64,000 bases of DNA from positions 3,596,001 to 3,660,000 of the forward strand of contig NZ_JAMKCQ010000001.1 of NCBI RefSeq assembly GCF_024169515.1, in the 5' to 3' direction. The translations under genes and the position numbers were made by a program. The notes under the pieces are model-generated. The model saw only the letters and a program-made list of their open reading frames with translations. It did not search any database and had not been told where the DNA came from. The DNA comes from Erwinia aphidicola (lineage in GTDB: Bacteria; Pseudomonadota; Gammaproteobacteria; Enterobacterales; Enterobacteriaceae). Below, in pieces: positions 26,205 through 34,378 of the stretch (within the stretch, counting starts at the first letter, position 1; each line of letters opens with the position of its first letter).

Positions 26205-27586
26205 TGCTGATGGAAGTAAAACAGGCCGCGGTCAGCGGCGGCGATCTCGCCGTGCTGCCTGTCTCGTTCAGCCTGGCCGCCGGGCAGCCGTTCACGCTGC
26301 TGGGGGAGACCGGGTCGGGCAAGAGCCTGCTGGCGCAGGCGGTGACCGGCCTGCTGCCGCGCGAGTTCACCGCCAGCGGAACGCTGCATTTTGAGGGTCA
26401 GCAGCTGCCGCTCGCCAGCCGCCCGGCGCGCGCGCTGTGGGGGCATACGCTCGGCATTCTGCCGCAGGAGCCGTGGCTGGCGCTCGACCCGACCATGCGC
26501 GCCGGTGAGCAGGTGGCGGAGAGCTATCGCCTGGTGCGCGCCATGAGCAAAACACGGGCGCGCCAGGCGGCACAGGCGGATTTGGCGGCGCTGGGTGTGG
26601 CGCATGCGGCCGACCGCCTGCCGCAGGCGCTGTCCGGAGGCATGGCCCAGCGGGTAGCCTTTGCCGCTGCCCGTGCCGGGGGCGCAAAGATTATCGTCGC
26701 CGATGAGCCGACCAAAGGGCTCGACGTGGCGCGGCGCGATGAGGTGATTGCGCTGCTGCTGGCGGAGGTTAACGCGGGCGGCGCCCTGTTGACGGTGACG
26801 CACGATATCGAACTGGCGCGGCAAATCGGTGGCGACGTGGCGGTAATGCTTAAAGGCGAGATCGTCGAGCGCGGCAGCGCACAGCAGGTGCTGAGCGCGC
26901 CACAGCACCCTTATACGCAGGCACTGCTGGCGGCGGACCCGTCACGCTGGGCGCCACGGCAGAGCGCTGAGCATCTGGGCAAAGTGGTGCTGGAGGCGCG
27001 CAATCTCAGCAAAAGCCGCGCCGGGCGTCAGCTGTTCAGCGGCCAGTCGCTGTGCATCCACGCCGGAGAGGTTATCGGCATCACCGGGCCCAGCGGCTGC
27101 GGCAAAAGCAGCTTCGGCGATATCCTGCTTGACCTGCTGAGCGCCGACAGTGGAGAGGTGCTGCGCGATGCCACGCTGGCTGCGGTGAAGTATCAGAAAA
27201 TCTTTCAGGATCCGCCATCCGCTTTTGCGCCGCGCGTGACGCTGCGCCAGGCGCTGATGGATGTGGTGAAACTCCACGGGCTGGATGAAGGGCGGATTGC
27301 GCCGCTGATGCAGCGGCTAAAGCTGCGCCCGGCGCTGCTGCACCGCTATCCCGGGGAGATCTCAGGCGGGGAGCTGCAGCGTTTTGCCCTGCTGCGCGCG
27401 CTGCTGCCTGAACCGGTATTTTTGTTCGCCGATGAGCCGACTTCACGCCTCGATCTGCTCACCCAGCAGCAGACCATTGAACTGCTGGTGGAGGTCGCAA
27501 CGGAACAGAACTGCGCGCTGCTGGTGGTCAGCCACGACGAGGCGCTGATTGAGCATATCAGCCACCGCCGCATACGGCTGGGGTAG
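26201..27586 (+). CDS. Fused double ABC ATPase (DppD-DppF-like)
   Basis: The 461-residue product holds two ABC domains in one chain, replacing separate OppD and OppF proteins. Domain 1 has GETGSGKSLLAQA, LSGGMAQRVAF and IIVADEPTKGLD. Domain 2 has GPSGCGKSSFGD, ISGGELQRFALL and FADEPTSRLD. Domain 1 retains the family linker with Q-H-P-Y-T-Q-A-L-L at its end. Domain 2 is shorter and ends without the C-terminal Cys/His oligopeptide signature extension. It is the last gene of the operon, convergent with the siderophore-type binding protein beyond a terminator. Confidence 0.9.
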   Translation: MMLMEVKQAAVSGGDLAVLPVSFSLAAGQPFTLLGETGSGKSLLAQAVTGLLPREFTASGTLHFEGQQLPLASRPARALWGHTLGILPQEPWLALDPTMRAGEQVAESYRLVRAMSKTRARQAAQADLAALGVAHAADRLPQALSGGMAQRVAFAAARAGGAKIIVADEPTKGLDVARRDEVIALLLAEVNAGGALLTVTHDIELARQIGGDVAVMLKGEIVERGSAQQVLSAPQHPYTQALLAADPSRWAPRQSAEHLGKVVLEARNLSKSRAGRQLFSGQSLCIHAGEVIGITGPSGCGKSSFGDILLDLLSADSGEVLRDATLAAVKYQKIFQDPPSAFAPRVTLRQALMDVVKLHGLDEGRIAPLMQRLKLRPALLHRYPGEISGGELQRFALLRALLPEPVFLFADEPTSRLDLLTQQQTIELLVEVATEQNCALLVVSHDEALIEHISHRRIRLG

Positions 27587-27600
27587 AGAGGAGGTCACCA

Positions 27601-27628
27601 TTAAAAAGGGCCAGGTATTTACCTGGCC
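27601..27628 (-). terminator. Terminator of the Fur-boxed binding-protein gene
   Basis: GGCCAGGT (27609-27616) and ACCTGGCC (27621-27628) form a perfect 8-bp stem with an ATTT loop. On the minus strand the stem is followed by CTTTTTAA, a good Rho-independent signal for the gene ending at 27636. It could also slow plus-strand transcription of the importer operon. Confidence 0.8.
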
Positions 27629-27635
27629 GGTCCGT

Positions 27636-28772
27636 TTACTGCTCAGGGTGATATTCGAGATTGATCGGCTCATCCGGCAGTTTGGTGAAGTTGCGGATTA
27701 TGGTGTGATAATCCGCCGTGGGATTGACGTCCTTAAACTGCTGCGGATAGAAGTCCTTCGCCAGCATTTCCATGCCGATAATATTGTACGGATGGTTGTA
27801 GAAGTGGTGATAGACCGCCGCGACCTTGCCCGCTTTCACCGCCGGAATATCCTTCACGCCGGTGCGATTGCGCAGGTGGTCAAAGCTGGCTTTGATCTCG
27901 CTGACGTCGGTGTTGTAGCCCAGTGGGATCACCGCGTTACCTTTGCCGCCGCGCTTTGAGCCGCTCATCACGTAGTAATCGGGGTTCATGCTGATCACCT
28001 TCTCAACGGCTACCGTGCCGCTGGTGCCGGGCAGCAGCTCAGAACCGATGTTTTTCGCGCCGGTTGCCTCAATCAGGCCGCCCCAGCCGTTGTGACCGTG
28101 AGTAAAGCAGCAGGACTCGCCGCCGCCGCCCACGCCAGCGATGGGCTCAACGAACACGGTCGGCTTAGGGGTAACATCTTTCACCGCGGCCTGCATGGCG
28201 CTCAGCTTGTGCTGATACCAGTCGGTGTAGGCTTTGGCGTTGGCTTCCTTGTTCAGCACCTGGCCGAGCAGAGTGACGCTGGCGGCAGTGTGCTCAACCG
28301 GGTGCAGTTCATCATCCACGAATAGCACCGGGATGTTCAGGGCGCTGAGCTGGGCCAGCACGCCGGTCTGCTTCAGGGCGGGTTTGGCGCGCAGCTGGGC
28401 AATCATCAGGTCCGGCTGCTTAGCGATCACCGTTTCAAGATTCACTTCGCCCTGGTCAGAGAAGCCCATGTCGAGGATCTCCTGCGCCTGCGGCCACTTC
28501 TGCTTCAGCATATTCCAGCTGCCGGTATCCTGCTTTTTCATCAGGTTGTTCCACGCCACCACGCGCTGGAACGGATTATCACGGTCCAGCAGCGCCAGGC
28601 TGAGGATCTCACGGCCATCCTGCAAAATGACGCGCTTTGGCTCCTGCTTAATGACCACTTTCTGCCCGTCCATATCGGTGACGGTCAGCGGGTAAGTCGT
28701 AGCAAAAGCCAGCGAGGGCAGGGTGCAGAGTAGCAGGGCAGGTACAGCGCCTATCTTGGAGCGGATTTTCAT
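27636..28772 (-). CDS. Orphan periplasmic binding protein, iron/siderophore type
   Basis: This 378-residue protein has a signal peptide (about residues 1-25, ending LAFA) and the two-lobe TroA/FhuD-type fold of class III binding proteins: KRVILQDGREILSLALLD, LETVIAKQPDLMIAQ, VEKVISMNPDYYVMSGS. A Cys-Cys/His-rich loop, GGGGESCCFTHGHNGWGG, is unusual and could bind metal or haem. No permease or ATPase of the matching FecCD/FepC type is adjacent, so it must share a channel encoded elsewhere or act alone. A perfect Fur palindrome lies just upstream, which supports an iron-acquisition role. Confidence 0.82.
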   Translation of the reverse strand: MKIRSKIGAVPALLLCTLPSLAFATTYPLTVTDMDGQKVVIKQEPKRVILQDGREILSLALLDRDNPFQRVVAWNNLMKKQDTGSWNMLKQKWPQAQEILDMGFSDQGEVNLETVIAKQPDLMIAQLRAKPALKQTGVLAQLSALNIPVLFVDDELHPVEHTAASVTLLGQVLNKEANAKAYTDWYQHKLSAMQAAVKDVTPKPTVFVEPIAGVGGGGESCCFTHGHNGWGGLIEATGAKNIGSELLPGTSGTVAVEKVISMNPDYYVMSGSKRGGKGNAVIPLGYNTDVSEIKASFDHLRNRTGVKDIPAVKAGKVAAVYHHFYNHPYNIIGMEMLAKDFYPQQFKDVNPTADYHTIIRNFTKLPDEPINLEYHPEQ

Positions 28773-28798
28773 GGTGATACGGTCCCGTATGAAATGAG

Positions 28799-28815
28799 AT
28801 GATAATCGTTATCAT
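28799..28815 (-). promoter_or_regulatory. Fur box upstream of orphan binding protein
   Basis: ATGATAA-TCG-TTATCAT is a perfect 7-3-7 inverted repeat within a sequence resembling the classical GATAATGATAATCATTATC Fur box. It lies 27-43 bases from the start codon at 28772, where it would block RNA polymerase when iron is sufficient. The rest of the ~300-base spacer to 29042 shows no gene that I can support. Confidence 0.88.
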
Positions 28816-29042
28816 TTTTATTCAGCGCATCTTAAACCAAAGTTCAAGGCGTTTCGAGGCATCAACAATATTCTGTTACCGGGTTTCACAATTGGTTTCT
28901 GAGTTGCGTGCCGCTTTCCAAAATCGCCCCAACAATCTGATTTTAAAATCCAGCTCAATTACCCTTATCCGCATCTCAGGCAATCAGGCCTGGAACGTGG
29001 GTTTAGCAACGCGTGCTTAACGAAATTTCAGGGATTGTGAAT

Positions 29043-29057
29043 ATCGCAATTTGCGAT
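29043..29057 (+). promoter_or_regulatory. Palindromic operator of the higBA locus
   Basis: ATCGCAA-T-TTGCGAT is a perfect 15-base palindrome ending 17 bases before the residual higB start. Type II antitoxins such as HigA repress their own operon through such dyads. Its full conservation beside a decayed toxin gene suggests the antitoxin is still autoregulated. Confidence 0.65.
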
Positions 29058-29074
29058 AATATCAGGAGGCAGCA

Positions 29075-29239
29075 ATGAGAGTGATCACGGCACGAGCCAT
29101 CGTTGAGGCAATGAAAAAGCATGGGCAGTGGAAGGCAGGTCTGAAGCTCTGGCTGGATGTGTTCAACACCCCTTCCTTACGCTTCGAGTCTTTACTTCAG
29201 CTGCGCGCGACCAGACCCGCTCAAAGAGGTAAATCATGA
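29075..29239 (+). pseudogene. higB: Truncated HigB-type toxin
   Basis: The 54-residue open frame starts MRVITARAIVEAMKKHGQWKAG, closely resembling the first third of HigB-family mRNA interferases, which normally run to about 100 residues or more. After LRFESLLQLR the sequence goes straight to a short basic tail and the stop, without the RNase core and the conserved C-terminal strand motif containing Tyr-Ile-Arg/Lys and His. A strong SD (AGGAGG) precedes it. The stop overlaps the higA ATG (ATGA), so an internal deletion seems to have removed the catalytic part while keeping translational coupling to the antitoxin. Confidence 0.65.
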
Positions 29240-29706
29240 GAACAATGACGTTAAACGCCAGCCAGCTTGATGGCCTGATCGCCAGCCTGCCGCTGCTGCT
29301 GCAAACCGCTGCCGCACAGCTGGAGCCGCTGTCGGTACTCTTACGCGCCTGCACGCTGCCGGTTGAGAACGAAGCGGATTTACAGGGGCGGATGGCGCTG
29401 ATTGATGAACTGTACTCGCACGCCAGTGACGTAGAGCACTTTGCCGCTCAGTGCGCCGAACGGGTCAGCGACCGGGTGTACGAGTATGAGATGAAGCAGC
29501 TGCAGGTTCCCAATGTTACGCCCGGCGAAGCGCTCTCAATGCTGATGAAAGCACGCAAAATCCGCCAGGCTGACCTGCGCCAGATTGCCACGCAGAGCGT
29601 TATTTCAGAGGTGATCCACGGCAAACGATCTCTCACCGTTGAGCAGATCAAAGCACTGGCAAGATTCTTCCGCGTGCCGCTGGAAACCTTTATGGGGCAG
29701 CCCTGA
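29236..29706 (+). CDS. higA: HigA-type antitoxin
   Basis: The 156-residue product has a C-terminal Xre-type helix-turn-helix (PGEALSMLMKARKIRQADLRQIATQSVISEVIHGKRSLTVEQIKALARFFRVPLETF) and an N-terminal helical region of about 85 residues likely to bind toxin. HigA antitoxins neutralise HigB by binding and repress their own promoter through the HTH. The intact gene follows a toxin reduced to 54 residues, so it now appears to be an orphan antitoxin or stand-alone repressor. Its last 17 bases overlap the opposing flavoprotein gene. Confidence 0.82.
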   Translation: MRTMTLNASQLDGLIASLPLLLQTAAAQLEPLSVLLRACTLPVENEADLQGRMALIDELYSHASDVEHFAAQCAERVSDRVYEYEMKQLQVPNVTPGEALSMLMKARKIRQADLRQIATQSVISEVIHGKRSLTVEQIKALARFFRVPLETFMGQP

Positions 29707-30904
29707 AGCGGCGCGGTTTTTCACGGCGGAACCCCAGCCCGATGATCCAGCCAAACACGTAGGGCAGAAACGGGTAGCGTCTAATGATGCGCGGCAGCGG
29801 ACTGGTTTGCCCCGCCGGGCGCTGCTTGCCGCTCATTTTTATCTGGATAAACTGCGTGGCGCTGGTTGGGAACTGACGGCGTTTTTGCACCTTATTGAGC
29901 TGGCGCAGGCTGACGCTGCCTTTTAGCAGGCTGGCGGTAAGCAGCCTGGCGCTGGCGACCGCGTCCTGAATCGCCAGGTTGACGCCGACCCCACCGATTG
30001 GCGACATCGCATGGGCGGCGTCGCCGATGCACAGCAGGCCCGGTTTGGCCCAGCTGTCCAGCCGGTCAATGCGAATGTCGAGCAGCCTGAACTGCTGCCA
30101 GTCGGTCAGATCGGACATTCGCGTGATGGGGAAGGGCGCGACGTCGGCAATCTGCTGCTTAAACGGCTCCAGACCGTTCTCCCGGATGGCAGCAAATTGC
30201 CCTTTGGTAATCGAGTAGCCGCACTGCCAGAAGCTGCCGCGATCGAGCATGATAAAGTTCTGTCGCGGCCCCTTGTGGCCGGTATTCCACTCCGGATCGT
30301 CCTCACGTTTATCAAGCTGGAACCACAGCACGTCGCGCGGTGAGCCGAACGATCGTCCGCTCAGGCCAGCCTGCTGCCGCACCGCAGAGTGCCGCCCGTC
30401 ACAGCCCACCACCAGCTGCGCGCGAATTTCCAGCTTGCCGTCAGGTCCGCTGGCCGTGACGCCGCGCACGACGCCGTCCTCAGTGATTAATTCCTCAAGG
30501 GCGGTCGACTGGCGCAGCTGGAAGCCGGGCAGGGCAGAAGCTTTGCCGGCAAGAAAATTCAGAAAGTCCCACTGCGGCATAAACGCCATAAAACGGCACT
30601 TCACCGGCAGGCGGGTGAAATTCGCCAGCGTGACCTCTTCGCCGCCCAGCTCCGCCTGCAGGCGCGGCACGCGCTGGTGCGGCAGGCTCAGCAGCTGGTC
30701 CAGCAGGCCAAGGTGGTGCATGATTTGCAGCGTGGAGGGGTGGATAGTGTCACCGCGAAAATCACGCAAAAAATCCGCGTGCTTCTCAATCACTACCACC
30801 TGCACACCGGCACGCGCCAGCAGATAGCCGAGCATCAACCCGGCCGGGCCGCCGCCGACGATGCAGCAGTCGGTGGTTAATCGTTCAGGTGCCAAAGAGT
30901 GCAT
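29690..30904 (-). CDS. FAD-dependent aromatic hydroxylase-like monooxygenase
   Basis: A 404-residue class A flavoprotein monooxygenase. It has the dinucleotide-binding motif CCIVGGGPAGLMLGYLLARAG at residues ~13-33, the second FAD/NADPH motif VVGCDGRHSAVRQQAG, and the third FAD motif CIGDAAHAMSPIGGVGVNLAIQDA. Such enzymes hydroxylate phenolics, quinones or siderophore precursors using NAD(P)H and O2. A basic hydrophobic tail (PFLPYVFGWIIGLGFRREKPRRF) may touch the membrane. A perfect Fur box upstream makes it iron-regulated, so a role in catecholate or haem-related iron release is conceivable. The substrate is unknown. Confidence 0.8.
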   Translation of the reverse strand: MHSLAPERLTTDCCIVGGGPAGLMLGYLLARAGVQVVVIEKHADFLRDFRGDTIHPSTLQIMHHLGLLDQLLSLPHQRVPRLQAELGGEEVTLANFTRLPVKCRFMAFMPQWDFLNFLAGKASALPGFQLRQSTALEELITEDGVVRGVTASGPDGKLEIRAQLVVGCDGRHSAVRQQAGLSGRSFGSPRDVLWFQLDKREDDPEWNTGHKGPRQNFIMLDRGSFWQCGYSITKGQFAAIRENGLEPFKQQIADVAPFPITRMSDLTDWQQFRLLDIRIDRLDSWAKPGLLCIGDAAHAMSPIGGVGVNLAIQDAVASARLLTASLLKGSVSLRQLNKVQKRRQFPTSATQFIQIKMSGKQRPAGQTSPLPRIIRRYPFLPYVFGWIIGLGFRREKPRRFRAAP

Positions 30905-30928
30905 GAAAACCTCGCGCCAAAAAAACAG

Positions 30929-30945
30929 ATGATAATAATTATCAT
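30929..30945 (-). promoter_or_regulatory. Fur box upstream of flavoprotein hydroxylase
   Basis: ATGATAA-TAA-TTATCAT is a perfect 7-3-7 palindrome with the same arms as the Fur box at 28799. It sits 25-41 bases before the hydroxylase start, in the short gap after the thiY-like gene. It should repress the hydroxylase under iron-replete conditions. Confidence 0.88.
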
Positions 30946-30976
30946 TATCTGACCGTTTGCGCCAGCGCGGGAGGAA

Positions 30977-31906
30977 TTAATGCACCTCGACCGCGTACTT
31001 TTCCACCGGGGTGATCTTCTTGATTAGCTGGTTATCAAACAGGAACTGCTCGTAGGCCTGATAGCGCTGGTCGTCGAGCTGCGCCGGATTTTTGGCAAAC
31101 AGCGGCAGCGTTTTCTGCCATGCAACGTGGTTCAGCTCGGTGTTCAGTTCGGGATGCGCTTTGGCAAACGCCTGCCAGCTCTCTTCCGGATGCGCCAGCA
31201 GGTAGTCGGTGCCTTTCTGCAGCGCGGCGAGGAATTTCTTCACCTTCGGCGCATTCACCGCGTCGCGATTGGCAACAATCACCAGCTCGTCATAGGCCGG
31301 AACGCCATAATCCTCAACGTTAAACACCACCGGATTTTTCCCCTGTAGCCTCAGCTCCTGCGCTTCAATATTGCGGTAGCCGCCAATCACCGCATCCACC
31401 TGGCCTGCCAGCAGCGCGCTGGTCAGCTGGAAGTTGACATTAATCAGCTTAATGTCCTGCGGATTAACGTTTTCATGCTTCAGCATAGTACCTAGCGTTG
31501 CCTGCTCTATGCCGCTGACCGAGTAGCCGATCTTCTTGCCTTTCAGCCCGGCGGGCGAGGTGATGCTTTTATCCAGTGTCATCACCGTGTTCAGCGGTGA
31601 GTCGATCAGCGTGCCGACGCGCACCAGCGGCAGGCCTTCATCGGCAAAGAAGTGTAATTGCGGCTGATAGGTGATGGCGAGATCGGCCTGTTTAGCCGCC
31701 ACCAGGCGCGGCGGCAGTGACGGATCCGAAGGCGGGACGATCTTCACGTCCAGCCCCTCCGCTTTAAATGCGCCAATCTGTTCGGCCACCATAATCGGCG
31801 CGTGATCGGGGTTAATGTACCAGTCGAGGATCAGCGTCAGCTTTTCAGTAGCCTGGGCGCTGCACGCGGCGCCCAGCAGCAGTGCACAGAGGGTTTTTTT
31901 GAACAT
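30977..31906 (-). CDS. thiY: ThiY-like binding protein for thiamin pyrimidine precursors
   Basis: The 309-residue protein has a signal peptide (MFKKTLCALLLGAACSAQA) and the NMT1/THI5-like fold: LTLILDWYINPDHAPIMVAEQ and the conserved LKGKKIGYSVSG. ThiY binds N-formyl-aminopyrimidine, a base-degraded thiamin fragment, for salvage. It is the last of four genes (tenA, thiZ, thiX, thiY) transcribed leftward from a TPP riboswitch, which strongly supports this assignment over the related taurine- or alkanesulfonate-binding proteins. The gap to thiX is 22 bases. Confidence 0.88.
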   Translation of the reverse strand: MFKKTLCALLLGAACSAQATEKLTLILDWYINPDHAPIMVAEQIGAFKAEGLDVKIVPPSDPSLPPRLVAAKQADLAITYQPQLHFFADEGLPLVRVGTLIDSPLNTVMTLDKSITSPAGLKGKKIGYSVSGIEQATLGTMLKHENVNPQDIKLINVNFQLTSALLAGQVDAVIGGYRNIEAQELRLQGKNPVVFNVEDYGVPAYDELVIVANRDAVNAPKVKKFLAALQKGTDYLLAHPEESWQAFAKAHPELNTELNHVAWQKTLPLFAKNPAQLDDQRYQAYEQFLFDNQLIKKITPVEKYAVEVH

Positions 31907-31928
31907 GGTTATGACCTTTTATAGTGTG

Positions 31929-32696
31929 TTAGTGGTTTTCAGGTGCCCAGTTAACCAGGCGCTGCAGCAGCGCATCGACCGCCAGCCACAGCAGAACCGT
32001 CATCAGGACCAGGATAAACAGCGCGGCAAAGCACTGAGCGGTCTGCATGCGGGCATTGGCATTCAGCATCACGTAGCCCAGTCCTTCGGCGGAACCGACC
32101 CACTCACCGATAATGGCACCGATAGGGGCTACCGCCGCGGCCATGCGCAGGCCGGAAGCGAACGCGGGCAGCGCGGCCATCAGGCGGATGTGGCGCAGCT
32201 GCGCCCAGCGTGAAGCGCCCATGGTGCGGGCCAGGTCGAGCCAGTCACGGTTAACGCGCCGCAGCCCGTCATAAAATGCAGAGGTGACCGGGAAGAAGAT
32301 CACCAGTACCGCCATCGCCACCTTGGCGCTGATGCCGAAGCCGAACCACAGCACCAGCAGCGGAGCAAGCGCAAAGACCGGGATTGCCTGGCTGGTCAGC
32401 ACCAGCGGCATCATCCAGCGCTGTAAACGCGGCGAGAAGGTCATCGCCAGCGCCAGCAGTGAACCGAGTAGTACGCCGATCGCCAGCCCGCTGAGCACTT
32501 CCGACGCGGTGATCAGGCTGTGCCAGGCCAGAAACGCCCGGTCATCCCACAGCGCCCTCGCCACCGCAACCGGCGACGGCAGCAGAAAGGCCGGGATATC
32601 GGTCAGCGTCGCCAGCCACCACAGCAGCATCAGCCCGGCGAAGATCGCCAGCCCGCGCAGGCTGCGGGCGCGTTTTCCTGTGCAGTGCATCATCAT
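31929..32696 (-). CDS. thiX: ThiX-like ABC permease
   Basis: This 255-residue inner-membrane permease of the SsuC/TauC type has about six hydrophobic segments and the EAA loop DLARTMGASRWAQLRHIRLMAALP. It is located between ATPase and binding-protein genes of the thiamin-salvage operon and overlaps the ATPase gene by 4 bases. Together with ThiZ and ThiY it should import aminopyrimidine thiamin fragments for TenA. The tandem ATG codons at the start leave the exact first residue uncertain. Confidence 0.88.
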   Translation of the reverse strand: MMMHCTGKRARSLRGLAIFAGLMLLWWLATLTDIPAFLLPSPVAVARALWDDRAFLAWHSLITASEVLSGLAIGVLLGSLLALAMTFSPRLQRWMMPLVLTSQAIPVFALAPLLVLWFGFGISAKVAMAVLVIFFPVTSAFYDGLRRVNRDWLDLARTMGASRWAQLRHIRLMAALPAFASGLRMAAAVAPIGAIIGEWVGSAEGLGYVMLNANARMQTAQCFAALFILVLMTVLLWLAVDALLQRLVNWAPENH

Positions 32697-33421
32697 CCTG
32701 CCGCCCTCAGCAGCTGTTGCAGCAGTTCACCCTGGCTTTTCAGCAGGTCAGGATCGTCCGGCGCGCGCGGTGGCTGCCCACCGATGGCGTGGCCGTCATC
32801 AATTCCCGCCGGGTAGCCGGAGAGGACCAGCAGCTGGTGGCTGAGGCGACAGGCTTCCATCGGGTCGTGAGTGATCAGCAGTACGGTATGGTCGCTGAGC
32901 AGGTCGGCGGCCAGCGTCTGGATCCTGGCACGCGTCAGGGTGTCCAGCGCTGAAAACGGTTCATCCATCAGCACTACCGGGCGCCGCTCGTACAGCGTGC
33001 GGGCAATCGCCGCGCGCTGGCGCATGCCGCCGGAGAGCGCCGCCGGACGCTCGGTTGCCTGCTCAGCCAGCCCGACCCGCTCCAGCAGATGCTGCGCCCA
33101 GGGCAGGTCGGCTTTTTCGCCGCGCAGGCGCGCGCCGAGCGTGATGTTGTCTATCACCGACAGCCACGGAAGCAGCAGATCCTTCTGGCCCATATACGCA
33201 ATGCGCCCCGCCAGCGGCAGGCCATCGCTGCCGCACACCTGGCCCGCATCTGCGGTAGCCAGACCGGCGATGACCTTCAGCAGGCTGGTTTTGCCACAGC
33301 CGCTGGCGCCCAGCAGCGCCGCAAAGCTGCCGCCTTTGATGTCAAAATTGAGGTGTTGAAAGATAGTGCGCCGGCCAAAACTCAGGCTGAGGTCGCGCAC
33401 GGCAATACCAGGGGGCATCAT
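32693..33421 (-). CDS. thiZ: ThiZ-like ABC ATPase
   Basis: The 242-residue ATPase has Walker A GASGCGKTSLL, signature LSGGMRQRAAIARTLY, Walker B VVLMDEPFSALD and the H-loop in LLITHDPMEA. I begin at the ATG at 33421 because it overlaps the tenA stop and starts immediately before the ABC domain; the longer in-frame extension would run inside tenA. It powers the ThiX permease in the riboswitch-controlled operon. Confidence 0.9.
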   Translation of the reverse strand: MMPPGIAVRDLSLSFGRRTIFQHLNFDIKGGSFAALLGASGCGKTSLLKVIAGLATADAGQVCGSDGLPLAGRIAYMGQKDLLLPWLSVIDNITLGARLRGEKADLPWAQHLLERVGLAEQATERPAALSGGMRQRAAIARTLYERRPVVLMDEPFSALDTLTRARIQTLAADLLSDHTVLLITHDPMEACRLSHQLLVLSGYPAGIDDGHAIGGQPPRAPDDPDLLKSQGELLQQLLRAAG

Positions 33422-34119
33422 GGTGCGGGCACCGCATTCAGCCCCATCTGCCAGAAGGCCGCTTCCAGCCGGGTGGCGGTGGTGAAGATCTCGCTGAGGC
33501 TGGCGATGCGGCTCTCTGCTGCGCGCTGCTGACCCACCGTTTCCAGCAGCCCAATCGCCGCCTGCACGCCGCAAAGATAATCGGCATCGCCGTAGTTACG
33601 GATCCACGAGGCATACGGGCTGCCGTCGAGCCGGGTTTGCGGGTCGTTGAGCAGGCGCAGGCCGATTTCGGCATAGCCCGCCACGCAGGGTAGCAGAGCG
33701 GCCAGCAGCTCCAGCGCATCGCCGGAGTGGCCGATATCCAGCACGTAGCGGGTGTAGTTCATGGTCTCCGCCGCTTCCGGCTCGGCTGCCATCTGTGCTT
33801 CACTCAGCCCCCAGCTTGCGCAGTAGCCAACGTGCAGCGGCAGTTCATTGACGATAGCGTTGAGTGAGGCGGTGGCGGCGCGCATTTCCGGCAGGGTACG
33901 CAGCTTGGAAACCAGCAGGGCATAGGCGCGGGCAAAGTGGATCAGGAACAGATAGTCCTGGGTCAGGTAACGACGAAACGCAACGTCGGGCAGGGTAGCG
34001 TCAGCCAGCTGCTGCAAAAACGGGTGATCGACGTAGTGGTGCCATTCAGGGCCCGCCTGCTGGCGTAAACGGCCGTACAAACCCTGGCTGAAATCGATGT
34101 GGGAAACGGGGTGAGACAC
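33418..34119 (-). CDS. tenA: TenA, aminopyrimidine aminohydrolase (thiaminase II)
   Basis: TenA hydrolyses 4-amino-5-aminomethyl-2-methylpyrimidine to HMP for thiamin synthesis. The 233-residue product has Asp55 (LTQDYLF), the catalytic Cys145 with Tyr149 and Glu151 nearby (LLPCVAGYAEIG) and a late Glu in LEAAFW, matching the classical TenA_C type. The start is a GTG preceded by GGAGG. It is first in the tenA-thiZXY operon directly under a TPP riboswitch, so import and hydrolysis of thiamin debris are co-controlled. Compare the Cys-less relative at 9176. Confidence 0.92.
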   Translation of the reverse strand: MSHPVSHIDFSQGLYGRLRQQAGPEWHHYVDHPFLQQLADATLPDVAFRRYLTQDYLFLIHFARAYALLVSKLRTLPEMRAATASLNAIVNELPLHVGYCASWGLSEAQMAAEPEAAETMNYTRYVLDIGHSGDALELLAALLPCVAGYAEIGLRLLNDPQTRLDGSPYASWIRNYGDADYLCGVQAAIGLLETVGQQRAAESRIASLSEIFTTATRLEAAFWQMGLNAVPAP

Positions 34120-34183
34120 GGGACCTCCATAAATTCAGTGGAGATCCGGGCACGCAGAGGTATGAACAGGCACATGATCGATG

Positions 34184-34277
34184 CCAACCCGTCCCTTCGC
34201 TGGCATGACCCAGATCAGGTTCAAAGGGTTCGGCTTACGCCATCTCAGCCCATTACAGGACACCCCTCGGAGCAGCC
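34184..34277 (-). promoter_or_regulatory. TPP riboswitch upstream of tenA-thiZXY
   Basis: Read on the minus strand, the element shows CGAGGGGTGTCC, GGGCTGAGATGGC, AACCCTTTGAACCTGATC, TGGGTCATGCC and AGCGAAGGGACGGG in the canonical order of the thiamin pyrophosphate aptamer. It lies about 65 bases before the tenA GTG. This is a textbook THI element and should shut the salvage operon off when TPP is plentiful. Confidence 0.96.
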
Positions 34278-34378
34278 TGTTATACGATATTTCATTTTTG
34301 ATTACAATCCTTGCTTAGTCAGGCACGGCGAGTTAGGAATAGTATTATCTCCACGCAATTTCCACTCAGGAAAACCTT

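Noticed and set aside
28799..29020. 73-codon frame between the orphan binding protein and higBA
   Set aside because: It begins inside the Fur box and has no SD or protein-like composition.
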